Below, one piece after another: positions 25,673-33,979 of a stretch of DNA of 64,000 nt. The number at the start of each line of letters is the position of its first letter. Positions within the stretch are counted from its first letter, which is position 1. The DNA is taken from assembly GCF_012184425.1 (NCBI RefSeq), contig NZ_VTOW01000001.1:1-64000 (forward strand). The letters are read 5' to 3'. The translations under genes and the position numbers were made by a program. The notes beneath the pieces were generated by a model. The model searched no databases, had not been told where the DNA came from, and saw nothing but the letters and a program-made list of their open reading frames with translations. The DNA is from Candidatus Manganitrophus noduliformans (GTDB taxonomy: Bacteria; Nitrospirota; Nitrospiria; SBBL01; Manganitrophaceae).

Positions 25673-27733
25673 TTAAGCCGAAGCCATTGCCGAGTCGGCC
25701 ATCTGGATCATCTTCACTCCGAGGCGAGCGGCATCTCCCGGCGGAATTCCTTCCACCCCCGCGACAATGAAATGATCGAGGTGTCCTTCATCGACGAAGG
25801 CACAGAGCGCCTCGATGAACCGCCGGCGGTGGTGAAGGTCGACGCTCTCGAGATTATCGACCAGCAACAACCGGCAGCGCGGCTCACGGAAGAGAATCAA
25901 CGCCGTCATCAGCGCGGCGGAGAAGAGCACCCGCTCGCCCGTCGAGAGGGCTTCAAACGGGATGAAATGCTCGCCCCGCTTCCACCCCATCTCGAAGATT
26001 TCGTTTCCCCGAACATCCTGAAAGCGGAAGGTCAACTCTTTTTCAGGATCGATCGCGTGGAGCAGATCATTGACGATCTTCGAGAAGGGCCGGATCATCT
26101 CCTTGATCATCTCCCCCTGAAGCCCCTTCGGGCCGAGGGCCACGATCAGCTGTTTCAGCGCCTCGACGTTCGCGTCGGCCTTTTTCAGATCGACTTGGTT
26201 CTGCTGGTAGGCGATCCAGAGGGAGCGCCGCTCCTCCTGTTCGGCGAGACGGCGCTTCAGCTCCTCCAGATGGCGCTCGAGCCCCTCTTTTTGGAGAATC
26301 AGATCGGCCGGATCGGCATAACCGCCGTCGCCCGCCTCTTCCGCCTCCAGCCGGGCCAAGGCCGCTATCAGTTCCGCCTGCTTCTCCTCCCCTTGGCCGG
26401 CGCGCTGAAGCATCTCTTCCCAGACGGCGATCTGCTTTTGCGTTTCGCGTTCTTCCCGATCCAGCGACAGAGCGCGCGCCTGAAGGGGTCCGAGGCTCTC
26501 CTGCAATCCCCGGTAGCGCTGCCATCGCATCGATTGCAACGACTCGATCTCGCAGATCGTCATCTCCTGCGAGGAGAGTCGATCCCGTCCCTGCGTAATC
26601 ACCGGGGTGAAGTCGACCGGACAGCCAATCCCTTCAACCACAGGACAGGTCCCATGAATTGATTCAGCGCGATCGAGCCCTTTCTTCTCCATCTCCAATG
26701 CGATCTTCAGCGCATTCAGCCGCTTCTCCTCCTGCTCGATCTCGCCAAAGAGGGCGGCGGTCGCCTGCTCGACCTGGTCTCTTTCCGCTTGCATCGGCGC
26801 GCGATCAAACGACCGGCTCCGCAATTCGGCGATCTGCGCTCGGATCTTCTCAACGGAGGCCGCGGCGGCCTCCCGCTCAATCAAACGGGACCGTAATCCT
26901 TCGATCTCTCTTCCCCGCGCTTCCGCCGATTTTCGACGCGCCTCATCCTTGGCCAGCTCTTCCCGGATGAGGATGATCCGTTCTTGAATCTCTTCGATCT
27001 CCCGTTGAGTGGTCCGTGCCGCTTCGGAAGGAACGAACGGCTCCTGATTTCGGGTGTGAAGCATCCGGCGCGCCGCAGCGATTCCTTCCTTCTTTCGGAG
27101 GGACCAGAGGGAGAGCTCTTTTTTGAGATAGATCAGCATTCGATCGAAGTTCGACTGAAGATCGTGGCCCTCCGTCCAGAGGGCGAATGCCTTGTCGATC
27201 CAGGCGTGCAGTGTGAGGGAGCTGACAGGCGCGCGGACCGCTTGGATCAGCCGGCTCTTGAGATGGGGCTTGTCCCACCCGAGCCCCTTCGTCGGCGAGA
27301 GCCCGAAGAGAAACGCCCGCTTCTTCGCATCGGAGAGGGAGAGAAACGCATTGAGATCGAAAGAAACGGCAAAATCACCCACTTCTTCGGCGATGCGCCG
27401 ATGGGCGTCGGCCAGATTCTTCTCCCCTTGATGGGGCGAAACCCAAACCGAGGTCGAGACCGCCCCCCGGCTGAGCTTAAAGGTTCGGTGAAGGATAAAT
27501 TTTGCGTCGGTCTCGATCTCCACCGACATCTCCCGGCCGGAGGCAAGCTGGACGACCGAAGCCGGGGTGCGGCCCAGGCGCGGCTCATAGCCGAGAATGC
27601 CGACCATGACCGCCTGGAGCAAGGCGCTCTTGCCGGCCCCGTTCGGTCCGACCAGGAGCATCTTGGGAGCGATCGCCCACTCGGACCGCTTCCCCTTAAA
27701 GTTATGAAGACGAAGACGCGCCAGCTTCGACAT
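25673..27733 (-). CDS. SMC/SbcC/RecF-like ATPase with long coiled coil
   Basis: A 686-residue cytoplasmic ATPase of the ABC-type DNA-repair class. The N-terminus has the strand L-R-L-H-N-F-K-G and Walker A G-P-N-G-A-G-K-S (residues 29-36). Residues about 200-560 are mostly Glu/Arg/Leu-rich coiled coil, broken near 359-367 by C-P-V-V-E-G-I-G-C-P, a Cys pair at the position of the Rad50/SbcC zinc hook though with wider spacing. The C-terminal lobe has the ABC signature A-L-S-T-G-E-R and Walker B R-L-L-L-V-D-N-L-E-S-V-D. No nuclease or TOPRIM domain is present. It starts immediately after the stop codon of the 329-aa protein gene (TAA then ATG, with GGAGG upstream), so the two are translationally coupled. 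SbcD is absent. Confidence 0.8.
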   Translation of the reverse strand: MSKLARLRLHNFKGKRSEWAIAPKMLLVGPNGAGKSALLQAVMVGILGYEPRLGRTPASVVQLASGREMSVEIETDAKFILHRTFKLSRGAVSTSVWVSPHQGEKNLADAHRRIAEEVGDFAVSFDLNAFLSLSDAKKRAFLFGLSPTKGLGWDKPHLKSRLIQAVRAPVSSLTLHAWIDKAFALWTEGHDLQSNFDRMLIYLKKELSLWSLRKKEGIAAARRMLHTRNQEPFVPSEAARTTQREIEEIQERIILIREELAKDEARRKSAEARGREIEGLRSRLIEREAAAASVEKIRAQIAELRSRSFDRAPMQAERDQVEQATAALFGEIEQEEKRLNALKIALEMEKKGLDRAESIHGTCPVVEGIGCPVDFTPVITQGRDRLSSQEMTICEIESLQSMRWQRYRGLQESLGPLQARALSLDREERETQKQIAVWEEMLQRAGQGEEKQAELIAALARLEAEEAGDGGYADPADLILQKEGLERHLEELKRRLAEQEERRSLWIAYQQNQVDLKKADANVEALKQLIVALGPKGLQGEMIKEMIRPFSKIVNDLLHAIDPEKELTFRFQDVRGNEIFEMGWKRGEHFIPFEALSTGERVLFSAALMTALILFREPRCRLLLVDNLESVDLHHRRRFIEALCAFVDEGHLDHFIVAGVEGIPPGDAARLGVKMIQMADSAMASA

Positions 27734-28723
27734 TTATCCCTCCTTGGCGGGATTCTCGGCCGGTTTGGACGAACTCGCTATCCGTTCCTGATCTTCCATC
27801 GGAACGGCGCCGTATTCGTCTCCCTCCAGCGCCCCTTCCATGCTGACCTCTTCGAACCGCGCCTCTTCGGCCGCCCGCTCGACCTGGACCTCTCTCGGAT
27901 CGGTCTGGCCTTTTTCGATCTTCTCGCCGAGCTCGGCGAACTTCTTGAAATCGAAATCGTGCTTGAAGCCGTAGACCGTGATCTTGGCGACGCCGTTGTG
28001 GACCTCGACCGTCTTGGCCGCGATCGCCGGATGTTTCAGCAGCGCGTTTCGGGTGCAGATCGACTGTGCGTGGCGGTCGCCGAATTTTTGCCGGCTGACA
28101 TGCTGGTTGAAAACCTCCTGGATCTCCCCATGCGAGAGGTCGACCCAGAGGCCGACCGGATCTTCAATTTCAAAGAAGACCAGCGCCCGTCCGGGACGAT
28201 CGGGGGAGAGGGAAGCGGGCGGCTTCTCCTTCATCCCATAGGTCCCGCAGACCGGATAGCGCCGGACCTTCACCTGAAGGTCCTGGAGAAAGTAAGTGTA
28301 GACGTTGAAAAAGAGGGTGTAGTCGACGCCGACCATGTTCCCGATCGGGTTCGGACCGAAGATGATCTTCCGGACATAGACCGACTGGATCGCCCGCGTC
28401 TTGGGGTGCCGTTCGATGTAGGGGTTGGAGACCTCCTTCCCGTCGACGACGACCGAAGGAGGGGTCATGATGTTCAGGCCGGGAAGTTGGTTGAGTTTAT
28501 CGGCGCCGGCCGACGTGATCATCCAGTGCTCACCGATCCGCTGGATCTCTTTGTTGCGTTCGGAAAGGGAGACCGGCATCTTGCAAGCGCGCATGATCCC
28601 GGAGGCGTCCCGGCGGATAAAAACTTCTCCGTCGCCGAGGAGGGCGACGTTCTGATTTCGGAGCGCTTGGTTTTCTTTCTGGAGGGTTTCAAACGAATCT
28701 TTCTTAGCGGTAGGAATACTCAT
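27734..28723 (-). CDS. Unknown protein, possibly a RecT/Rad52-like single-strand annealing protein
   Basis: A 329-residue cytoplasmic protein I cannot assign with certainty. Residues 1-30 are polar and Gln/Asn-rich. The segment I-G-E-H-W-M-I-T-S-A-G-A-D-K-L-N near 65-80 and the helix H-A-Q-S-I-C-T-R-N-A-L-L-K-H-P-A-I near 232-248 recall RecT/Rad52-type annealing proteins, where a helix rich in A-x-T-(R/K)-A-x-x-R-A-L closes the core. The C-terminus (from about 270) is highly acidic (E-E-A-R-F-E-E-V-S-M-E-G-A-L-E-G-D-E), like the partner-binding tails of single-strand binding proteins. It is the first gene of a unit with an SbcC-like ATPase and probably the UvrD-type helicase, which supports a DNA recombination role. 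This remains inference. Confidence 0.55.
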   Translation of the reverse strand: MSIPTAKKDSFETLQKENQALRNQNVALLGDGEVFIRRDASGIMRACKMPVSLSERNKEIQRIGEHWMITSAGADKLNQLPGLNIMTPPSVVVDGKEVSNPYIERHPKTRAIQSVYVRKIIFGPNPIGNMVGVDYTLFFNVYTYFLQDLQVKVRRYPVCGTYGMKEKPPASLSPDRPGRALVFFEIEDPVGLWVDLSHGEIQEVFNQHVSRQKFGDRHAQSICTRNALLKHPAIAAKTVEVHNGVAKITVYGFKHDFDFKKFAELGEKIEKGQTDPREVQVERAAEEARFEEVSMEGALEGDEYGAVPMEDQERIASSSKPAENPAKEG

Positions 28724-29035
28724 TTTTTCTCCTTCTCTCCTGCAATGCGTTGATCTCTAATCGCAGGATGCAATGATCATCAACCCGCGGCTCAGCGAGA
28801 CTTTTTTCCAATGTCTCGTGAAGACCGCTCCTGTCACACATTTAATACGCAATCAAACGGAGCGACGGCGCGAAACAAGCGCCCGCGGGAGGATCAGGAG
28901 ATGCAAAGAGGCTGGAAGATCCTGAGAGGAAAACAGACGGAAAAACAGGACAACGAGAAGGAGCTTACAAAATCAAATTCAAAAAGCAAAAACCAGTCTT
29001 AAAACCTCACTCCGTTCTTACCTAAAACGCTTCTG
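28724..29035 (-). promoter_or_regulatory. Long untranslated leader of the 329-aa/ATPase unit
   Basis: About 300 bases between the predicted start site and the start codon, with no supported gene. There are purine-rich stretches and a short AGGATC/GATCCT inverted repeat near 28896-28925, but no riboswitch class I recognise. Confidence 0.35.
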
Positions 29036-29064
29036 TTTATAACATTTTAAGACCTCAATGTCAA
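29036..29064 (-). promoter_or_regulatory. Consensus promoter for the 329-aa protein/ATPase unit
   Basis: On the minus strand TTGACA (29059-29064), a 17-base spacer and TATAAA (29036-29041). This near-perfect sigma70-type promoter faces away from the pgpA promoter, giving two divergent promoters within 100 bases. Confidence 0.7.
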
Positions 29065-29106
29065 CGGAGCCGAAGGGGTTTTCCCTCTTGAACCGGGCCG
29101 ATTCTC

Positions 29107-29135
29107 TTGACATGAAAATGCCCGAATGTTACTGT
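29107..29135 (+). promoter_or_regulatory. Promoter for pgpA
   Basis: TTGACA (29107-29112), 17-base spacer, TACTGT (29130-29135), about 50 bases before the pgpA start codon. Confidence 0.6.
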
Positions 29136-29190
29136 TTTTCAACATTTTCTAAATATCACCCAAACCTGCGGCGAGGGTCTCGTTCGAGTG

Positions 29191-29724
29191 ATGAAGACAA
29201 AACAAAAGGAGGCGCGCTCCGAACAAGACCCCTTCTCAAAAACGGACGAGAAAGCCTCGGATCGAGCTCCCTCTCCAAAATGGGCGCGCTGGATTGCAAC
29301 CGGCTTCGGCGTCGGCTACTTCCCCCTTATGCCGGGAACCCTCGGCAGCCTCCTCGGTTTCTGCTTCTTTCTCGCCCTTCGCTCCCTCCCGCCGGTTCTC
29401 TATTTGTTCACCCTCATCGCATTCATCTTTTTAGGGGTCCATACGGCCGGTTTATCCGAACCGTTCTTTCAGAAAAAAGATGCATCCGAAATTGTGATCG
29501 ACGAGATTGTGACGATGATGGGGGTCCTTTTTCTGATTCCCCCGTCGGTCGGATGGTGGTTCGCCGGTCTCTTGGCCTTTCGCGTTTTTGATATCTTCAA
29601 GCCACCCCCTTGCCAGCAGTTCGAGCGGCTTCCGGGGGGGTGGGGGGTCATGGCGGACGACCTTCTGGCGGGGGCCTACGCTGTCGTCTTCATTCAACTG
29701 ATTGCGCTCATCCTCAACCATTGA
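29191..29724 (+). CDS. pgpA: Phosphatidylglycerophosphatase A
   Basis: Removes the phosphate from phosphatidylglycerophosphate to give phosphatidylglycerol at the inner membrane. The 177-residue protein has a polar N-terminal extension of about 30 residues and then the PgpA domain: A-T-G-F-G-V-G-Y-F-P-L-M-P-G-T-L-G-S, the acidic I-V-I-D-E-I-V, F-R-V-F-D-I-F-K-P-P-P and G-G-W-G-V-M-A-D-D-L-L-A-G, with membrane helices between them. The start could be GTG 29188 or ATG 29191; they are adjacent. It overlaps no gene and is followed 10 bases later by the pncC-type gene. Confidence 0.93.
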   Translation: MKTKQKEARSEQDPFSKTDEKASDRAPSPKWARWIATGFGVGYFPLMPGTLGSLLGFCFFLALRSLPPVLYLFTLIAFIFLGVHTAGLSEPFFQKKDASEIVIDEIVTMMGVLFLIPPSVGWWFAGLLAFRVFDIFKPPPCQQFERLPGGWGVMADDLLAGAYAVVFIQLIALILNH

Positions 29725-29734
29725 GGGAAGGTCG

Positions 29735-30238
29735 ATGGAAAACGGCGACGACAACCGGGAGGGAGAGACCCTGGAAGAGATCGTAGGGAAACTTCTCTTG
29801 CAGCAGAAAAAATGGCTGGCGATCGCCGAGTCGTGCACCGGAGGGGGGATCGCCGCCCGGATGACCCGTATCCCCGGCAGTTCGCGCTATTTCGATTCGG
29901 CCTGCGTCACCTACAGCAACCGGTCTAAAGAGAGGCTGCTGGGGGTCCCGAACGCCCTTCTGGCAGAGAAGGGGGCGGTCAGCGCCGAAGTGGCCGCCGC
30001 GATGGCCGAAGGAATCCGGAAAAAGGCGGGGGTCGATCTCGGTCTCTCGGTCACCGGGATCGCGGGGCCGGACGGGGGAAGTCCTCAGAAGCCGGTCGGG
30101 TTGGTCTATATCGCCCTCTCGGATGGCCGCAAAACCATTCCCGAGCGGTTCCAATTTCACGGCGATCGAGAAACGATCCAGGCCGAGGCGGCGCAGACGG
30201 CGCTGGAGAAAGTGAGAAGATATCTCACCCGCGGTTAA
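29735..30238 (+). CDS. pncC: CinA C-terminal domain protein, NMN amidohydrolase (PncC type)
   Basis: A 167-residue protein consisting only of the CinA C-terminal domain, which deamidates nicotinamide mononucleotide to nicotinate mononucleotide in NAD recycling. Family marks are I-A-E-S-C-T-G-G-G-I-A-A-R at the catalytic Ser region, the G-S-S-R-Y-F-D-S-A-C-V-T-Y-S-N segment, and L-S-V-T-G-I-A-G-P-D-G-G. Start ATG 29735 has GAGGG upstream; an earlier in-frame TTG overlapping pgpA is less likely. Located between pgpA and thpR just before recA, the place where many bacteria keep a full-length cinA. The N-terminal MoCF-like domain is absent here. Confidence 0.88.
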   Translation: MENGDDNREGETLEEIVGKLLLQQKKWLAIAESCTGGGIAARMTRIPGSSRYFDSACVTYSNRSKERLLGVPNALLAEKGAVSAEVAAAMAEGIRKKAGVDLGLSVTGIAGPDGGSPQKPVGLVYIALSDGRKTIPERFQFHGDRETIQAEAAQTALEKVRRYLTRG

Positions 30239-30358
30239 ATCCCAAAGGCCGACCTGATCCCCTTTTTCTGCTTCGCATTCCGCATTTGTCATCCCCGCCT
30301 CTCTTTCAAAAAAAGTAAAAAAATGGTATAAGAGGGGATCGAAAATCAGAACCCCGAT

Positions 30359-30946
30359 ATGAGAATTCGTCTTTTTATTGCCTTGCCGATCTCGGAAGAA
30401 ATACGAAAGCGCTGCAAGGCGCTGGAAGAGATCGGCCGGCAAAAGGCTTCTTCCATTCGCTGGGTCGATCCGGAACAGATTCATCTGACCCTCTTCTTTT
30501 TGGGTTGGACCGACCCGACCCTGCAGCCGAGAATTGAAGCACAGATTCGGGAGTCGGCCCGTGAGGCGGCGCCCTTCTCCACCCAGATCACCGGGTTAGG
30601 GGTCTTTCCGAAACCCTCCTCCCCTAAGGTCTTCTGGGCCGGCGTCTCGAATGAGCCGCCGCTCCTTGCCTTGCAGCAGAATCTCTCGGCGCGGATGGCG
30701 GCGTTGGGATTTTCCATCGAGACCCGCCCCTATCGGCCGCATCTCACGTTGGGCCGAATCAAAGGGCCGGTCCCCGAAACCTTTACACGCTGGGTCGCGG
30801 AGGGAAACGGGCTCCAAATCGGGCGTTGTGAAATGGAGAGCGTCACCCTGATGGAAAGCCGGATGAGGCCGGAAGGATCGATTTATACCCCGCTGTTTAC
30901 CACAACACTGGGGGGAGCCCCCCGAGAACGGGTCATCGGGTTTTGA
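30359..30946 (+). CDS. thpR: RNA 2',3'-cyclic phosphodiesterase (LigT/ThpR)
   Basis: A 195-residue protein of the 2H phosphoesterase superfamily, which opens 2',3'-cyclic phosphates on RNA ends. Both catalytic H-x-T-x motifs are present: H-L-T-L in I-H-L-T-L-F-F-L-G near 41 and H-L-T-L in P-H-L-T-L-G-R-I near 126. The start M-R-I-R-L-F-I-A-L matches the family. It is 43 bases upstream of recA, and readthrough into recA is possible because no clear recA promoter or terminator lies between. Confidence 0.92.
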   Translation: MRIRLFIALPISEEIRKRCKALEEIGRQKASSIRWVDPEQIHLTLFFLGWTDPTLQPRIEAQIRESAREAAPFSTQITGLGVFPKPSSPKVFWAGVSNEPPLLALQQNLSARMAALGFSIETRPYRPHLTLGRIKGPVPETFTRWVAEGNGLQIGRCEMESVTLMESRMRPEGSIYTPLFTTTLGGAPRERVIGF

Positions 30947-30979
30947 TAAGTTTGATAAGATAGATCACTTACTTTATCA
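30942..30979. promoter_or_regulatory. Repeat cluster upstream of recA, possible operator
   Basis: Direct repeats TTTGATAAG-TTTGATAAG (30942-30959) are followed by the inverse TTTATCAA (30973-30980), so TTGATAA faces TTATCAA across about 15 bases. The position just before the recA ribosome site suggests a damage-response operator, but it does not match the E. coli or Bacillus LexA box and is unproven. Confidence 0.3.
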
Positions 30980-30989
30980 AGGAGAAAAC

Positions 30990-32075
30990 ATGGGAGAGCG
31001 AGAATTAAAGGAGAGAGAGAGCCACCGGGGAAAAGCGCTTGAGCTGGCAATGTCGCAGATCGAGAAGCAGTTCGGCAAGGGGGCGATCATGAAATTGGGG
31101 GCCGACGAGATTGCGGCCAACGTTCCGGTGATCTCGAGCGGGTCGCTGGGGCTCGATATCGCCCTCGGCGTGGGGGGGCTTCCCCGCGGACGGGTCATCG
31201 AGATCTTCGGACCGGAGTCGTCCGGAAAGACGACCCTCTCCCTTCATGCCATTGCCGAGGCGCAAAAGGCGGGAGGGGCCGCCGCGTTTATCGATGCGGA
31301 GCATGCCCTCGACATTCACTACGCCGGACGCCTGGGGGTGAAGGTGGATGACCTCCTTGTCTCTCAGCCCGACACGGGAGAGCAGGCATTGGAGATCGCG
31401 GAGACCCTCGTTCGGAGCGGCGCCCTCGACATCATCGTGATCGACTCCGTGGCCGCCCTGGTCCCCCGCGCCGAAATCGAGGGGGAGATGGGAGACTCCC
31501 ATATGGGTTTGCAGGCCCGGTTGATGTCGCAGGCGCTTCGGAAGCTGACCGCGGCGATCTCGAAGTCACAGACCACCGTGATCTTCATTAACCAGATCCG
31601 GATGAAAATCGGCGTGATGTTCGGAAACCCGGAGACGACCACCGGCGGAAATGCGCTGAAGTTCTACTCCTCGGTCCGGCTCGACATCCGACGCATCGAG
31701 GCGATCAAAGAAGGCCAAGAGGTGACCGGAAACCGCGTTCGCGTGAAGGTCGTCAAAAACAAGATCGCTCCCCCCTTCCGGCAGGCCGAATTCGACGTTC
31801 TCTTCAATGTCGGCGTCTCCAAACTGGGGGAGATCCTCGATCTGGGGGTTGAAAAGAAGATCGTCGAAAAGAGCGGGGCATGGTATTCCTACAAGGGAGA
31901 CCGGATGGGACAGGGCCGGGACCAATCGATCAATTACCTGAAGGAGAATCCGGCCGCCACAGCGACGATCGAGCTGGCGATCCGGGAAGCGAGCGGCCTT
32001 CCGACGAACGGAAAGAAAGAGCCGGTCGCCCCGGCACCGGCCTTGGCCGCAGAGCGGACCAAAGTGAAAGCTTAA
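30990..32075 (+). CDS. recA: Recombinase RecA
   Basis: The strand-exchange ATPase and SOS co-protease. The 361-residue protein has Walker A G74-P-E-S-S-G-K-T81, the [11 protein letters not shown] box, Walker [13 protein letters not shown], loop L1 around [13 protein letters not shown] and loop L2 around [23 protein letters not shown]. The usual acidic C-terminal tail is replaced by a Pro/Ala/Lys-rich one (E-P-V-A-P-A-P-A-L). Start ATG has AAGGAG upstream. The order is recA, then pilT, then recX and alaS. Confidence 0.98.
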   Translation: MGERELKERESHRGKALELAMSQIEKQFGKGAIMKLGADEIAANVPVISSGSLGLDIALGVGGLPRGRVIEIFGPESSGKTTLSLHAIAEAQKAGGAAAFIDAEHALDIHYAGRLGVKVDDLLVSQPDTGEQALEIAETLVRSGALDIIVIDSVAALVPRAEIEGEMGDSHMGLQARLMSQALRKLTAAISKSQTTVIFINQIRMKIGVMFGNPETTTGGNALKFYSSVRLDIRRIEAIKEGQEVTGNRVRVKVVKNKIAPPFRQAEFDVLFNVGVSKLGEILDLGVEKKIVEKSGAWYSYKGDRMGQGRDQSINYLKENPAATATIELAIREASGLPTNGKKEPVAPAPALAAERTKVKA

Positions 32076-32094
32076 AAAGCTTAAGAAAAGATGT

Positions 32095-32118
32095 TCCCGG
32101 GAAGGAGGCTTCCCGGGA
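32095..32118 (+). terminator. Hairpin after recA
   Basis: TCCCGGGAAG, loop GAGG, CTTCCCGGGA: a perfect 10-bp stem 20 bases after the recA stop. It lacks a following U tract, so it may stabilise the 3' end or attenuate rather than terminate fully. Confidence 0.5.
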
Positions 32119-32284
32119 GCGACTCATTCCATTTCATACATACCCGCGGGTGATTTCCAAGAGGGCCCTCCGGCCCCCAGAATCGATTCCCTATGGTAAA
32201 CTTTCAGGCGGAAGGTCTCCGGCTGATATACCAGAGATATCAGGGAGATCGATTCTCGATGTGAACTCATTCTGGAGGGGAAAT

Positions 32285-33424
32285 ATGAAAATCGATGAGC
32301 TGTTGAAGGCCGCGATGGAGAAAGGCTCGTCCGACCTTCATTTGAAGGTCGGCGTCGCCCCAATGGCCCGGGTCCATGGATCGCTCGCTCCATTGGAGAA
32401 ATTTCCGAAAATCACACAGGAAGAGGCGATCAGCCTCGCCTTTTCCGTGATGAACCCGCAGCAAAAGGAGAAGTTCAAAGAGCGGTGCGAGATCGACTTC
32501 GGCTACGGCGCGGCCGGCTTGGGGCGGTTCCGCGTCAACGTCTTTCAGCAGCGGGGGACGATCGGAATGGTCTTCCGTGTCATTCCGACCAAGATCCTCT
32601 CCGTCAACGATCTGCTCCTCCCCCCGGTGATCGAGAAGCTGGCGTCGGAACATCGCGGTCTACTCTTGGTGACCGGGACCACCGGGAGCGGAAAATCGAC
32701 CACGTTGGCCGCCATGGTTGATTACATCAACCAGAACCAGATGGTCAACATCATGACGATCGAAGACCCGATCGAGTTTTTGCACCGGGACAAGAAGGGG
32801 ATCGTCAGCCAGCGGGAGATCGGCCACGATACCGAGTCATTTAGCGTCGCCTTGCGCTCCGCGCTGCGTCAGGACCCCGATGTGATTCTGGTGGGGGAGA
32901 TGCGCGACTTCGAGACGATCTCGACGGCCCTGACGGCGGCCGAGACCGGGCATCTGGTGATGAGCACCCTGCATACGCTCGATGCGGTCGAGACGATCAA
33001 TCGAATCATTTCGGTCTTCCCGCCGTATCAGCAGAAGCAGGTCCGGTTGCAGCTCGCCTCCGTCCTTCGGGGAATCATTTCGCAGCGCCTGGTCCCCAAA
33101 GCGGATGGACGCGGGCGGGTCCCTGCGGTGGAGGTTTTGGTCGCCACCCAGACGATTCGGGAGGCGATCATCGATCCTGAAAAAACGCGGCGGGTTCATG
33201 ACGTCCTCGCCGTCGGAGGAACGCAGTATGGGATGCAAACCTTCGACCAGTCGCTGTATAATCTCTATAAACAGCAACTGATTTCCTACGAAGAGGCGCT
33301 GAAGTGGACGAGCAATCCGGAAGACTTCGCGCTGAAGGTCAAGGGGATTCAGTCGACGAGTGAGAGCTGGGAGGAATCGAACGATCAAGCGGATGGCGGA
33401 AAGCTACAGGTCGACCGCTTCTAG
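32285..33424 (+). CDS. pilT: Type IV pilus twitching motility ATPase PilT
   Basis: The retraction motor of type IV pili. From ATG 32285 (CTGGAGGGG ribosome site) the 379-residue protein begins M-K-I-D-E-L-L-K-A-A and has D-L-H-L-K-V-G near the start, Walker A G-T-T-G-S-G-K-S-T-T, Walker B and Asp box I-L-V-G-E-M-R-D-F-E-T-I, His box L-V-M-S-T-L-H-T-L-D-A and the PilT-specific ending around A-L-K-W-T-S-N-P-E-D-F. The frame is open further upstream across the end of recA but those codons are not PilT-like. It sits between recA and recX; its 3' end overlaps recX. Confidence 0.95.
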   Translation: MKIDELLKAAMEKGSSDLHLKVGVAPMARVHGSLAPLEKFPKITQEEAISLAFSVMNPQQKEKFKERCEIDFGYGAAGLGRFRVNVFQQRGTIGMVFRVIPTKILSVNDLLLPPVIEKLASEHRGLLLVTGTTGSGKSTTLAAMVDYINQNQMVNIMTIEDPIEFLHRDKKGIVSQREIGHDTESFSVALRSALRQDPDVILVGEMRDFETISTALTAAETGHLVMSTLHTLDAVETINRIISVFPPYQQKQVRLQLASVLRGIISQRLVPKADGRGRVPAVEVLVATQTIREAIIDPEKTRRVHDVLAVGGTQYGMQTFDQSLYNLYKQQLISYEEALKWTSNPEDFALKVKGIQSTSESWEESNDQADGGKLQVDRF

Positions 33425-33968
33425 GCCCGCCCGACGCGCCGAAGCGCCGGCGGCCCCAAGCGGCGAAAGAGAGGCGCGTCAAACGGCCGGAGCGTCGCGC
33501 CCGGCCGATCGTGCAAAACAGTCCGCCTACCGGCTCCTTTCCTATCGGGATCGGAGCGTCAAAGAGATCGAAACCAAACTCGCCGAGAAAGGCTATTCGG
33601 AAGAGATCATCGCGGAGGTGATCGCCTCGCTGAAAGAGGCGAATTATCTCGATGACGATCGCTTCGCCCGGCAGTGGGTCCGATTCCGCACGGAACACCG
33701 CCATTTCGGTCCGATCCGCTTAAAAAGAGAGCTTCTGGAGAAGGGAATCTCCTCGGAAGAAGCCGATCGCGCCATCGAAGGCCGCTCGGAGGAGTGGGAC
33801 TTGGTCGAGCAGGCGGAAGCGGCCCTCCGGCGGCGACTCAAAGACCCCTCTTTACTCCACGATTTGAAAACCCGGCGGAAAGCCTATGCCTTTTTGCAGC
33901 GGAAAGGTTTTAATACGGAAACGATTTTTAAAGTATTTAAGATGATGGCAAACCCGGCATCGGAATAG
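33393..33968 (+). CDS. recX: Regulatory protein RecX
   Basis: RecX caps and inhibits RecA filaments. The 191-residue protein has a basic, Ala/Arg-rich N-terminal extension of about 40 residues and then three RecX helical repeats: A-Y-R-L-L-S-Y-R-D-R-S-V-K-E-I-E, L-D-D-D-R-F-A-R-Q-W-V-R-F-R, and R-R-K-A-Y-A-F-L-Q-R-K-G-F. I chose ATG 33393, which overlaps the pilT end by 32 bases; GTG 33360 is another possible start. It is followed 11 bases later by alaS, the common recX-alaS order. Confidence 0.9.
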   Translation: MAESYRSTASRPARRAEAPAAPSGEREARQTAGASRPADRAKQSAYRLLSYRDRSVKEIETKLAEKGYSEEIIAEVIASLKEANYLDDDRFARQWVRFRTEHRHFGPIRLKRELLEKGISSEEADRAIEGRSEEWDLVEQAEAALRRRLKDPSLLHDLKTRRKAYAFLQRKGFNTETIFKVFKMMANPASE

Positions 33969-33979
33969 AATAGGGAAAG

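Noticed and set aside
23770-27733. A standard Gabija defence pair
   Set aside because: The ATPase lacks the TOPRIM/OLD nuclease domain of GajA, has a Cys pair in its coiled coil, and its tightest partner is the 329-aa protein rather than the helicase.
26984-28753. 589-codon plus-strand frame opposite the ATPase and the 329-aa gene
   Set aside because: Composition (Asp/Arg/Gly/Leu runs) is that of an antisense frame; the minus strand has Walker motifs and a good promoter.
28811-29002. Small plus-strand frame in the leader
   Set aside because: Polar low-complexity residues, no ribosome site, and antisense to the leader of the 329-aa gene.
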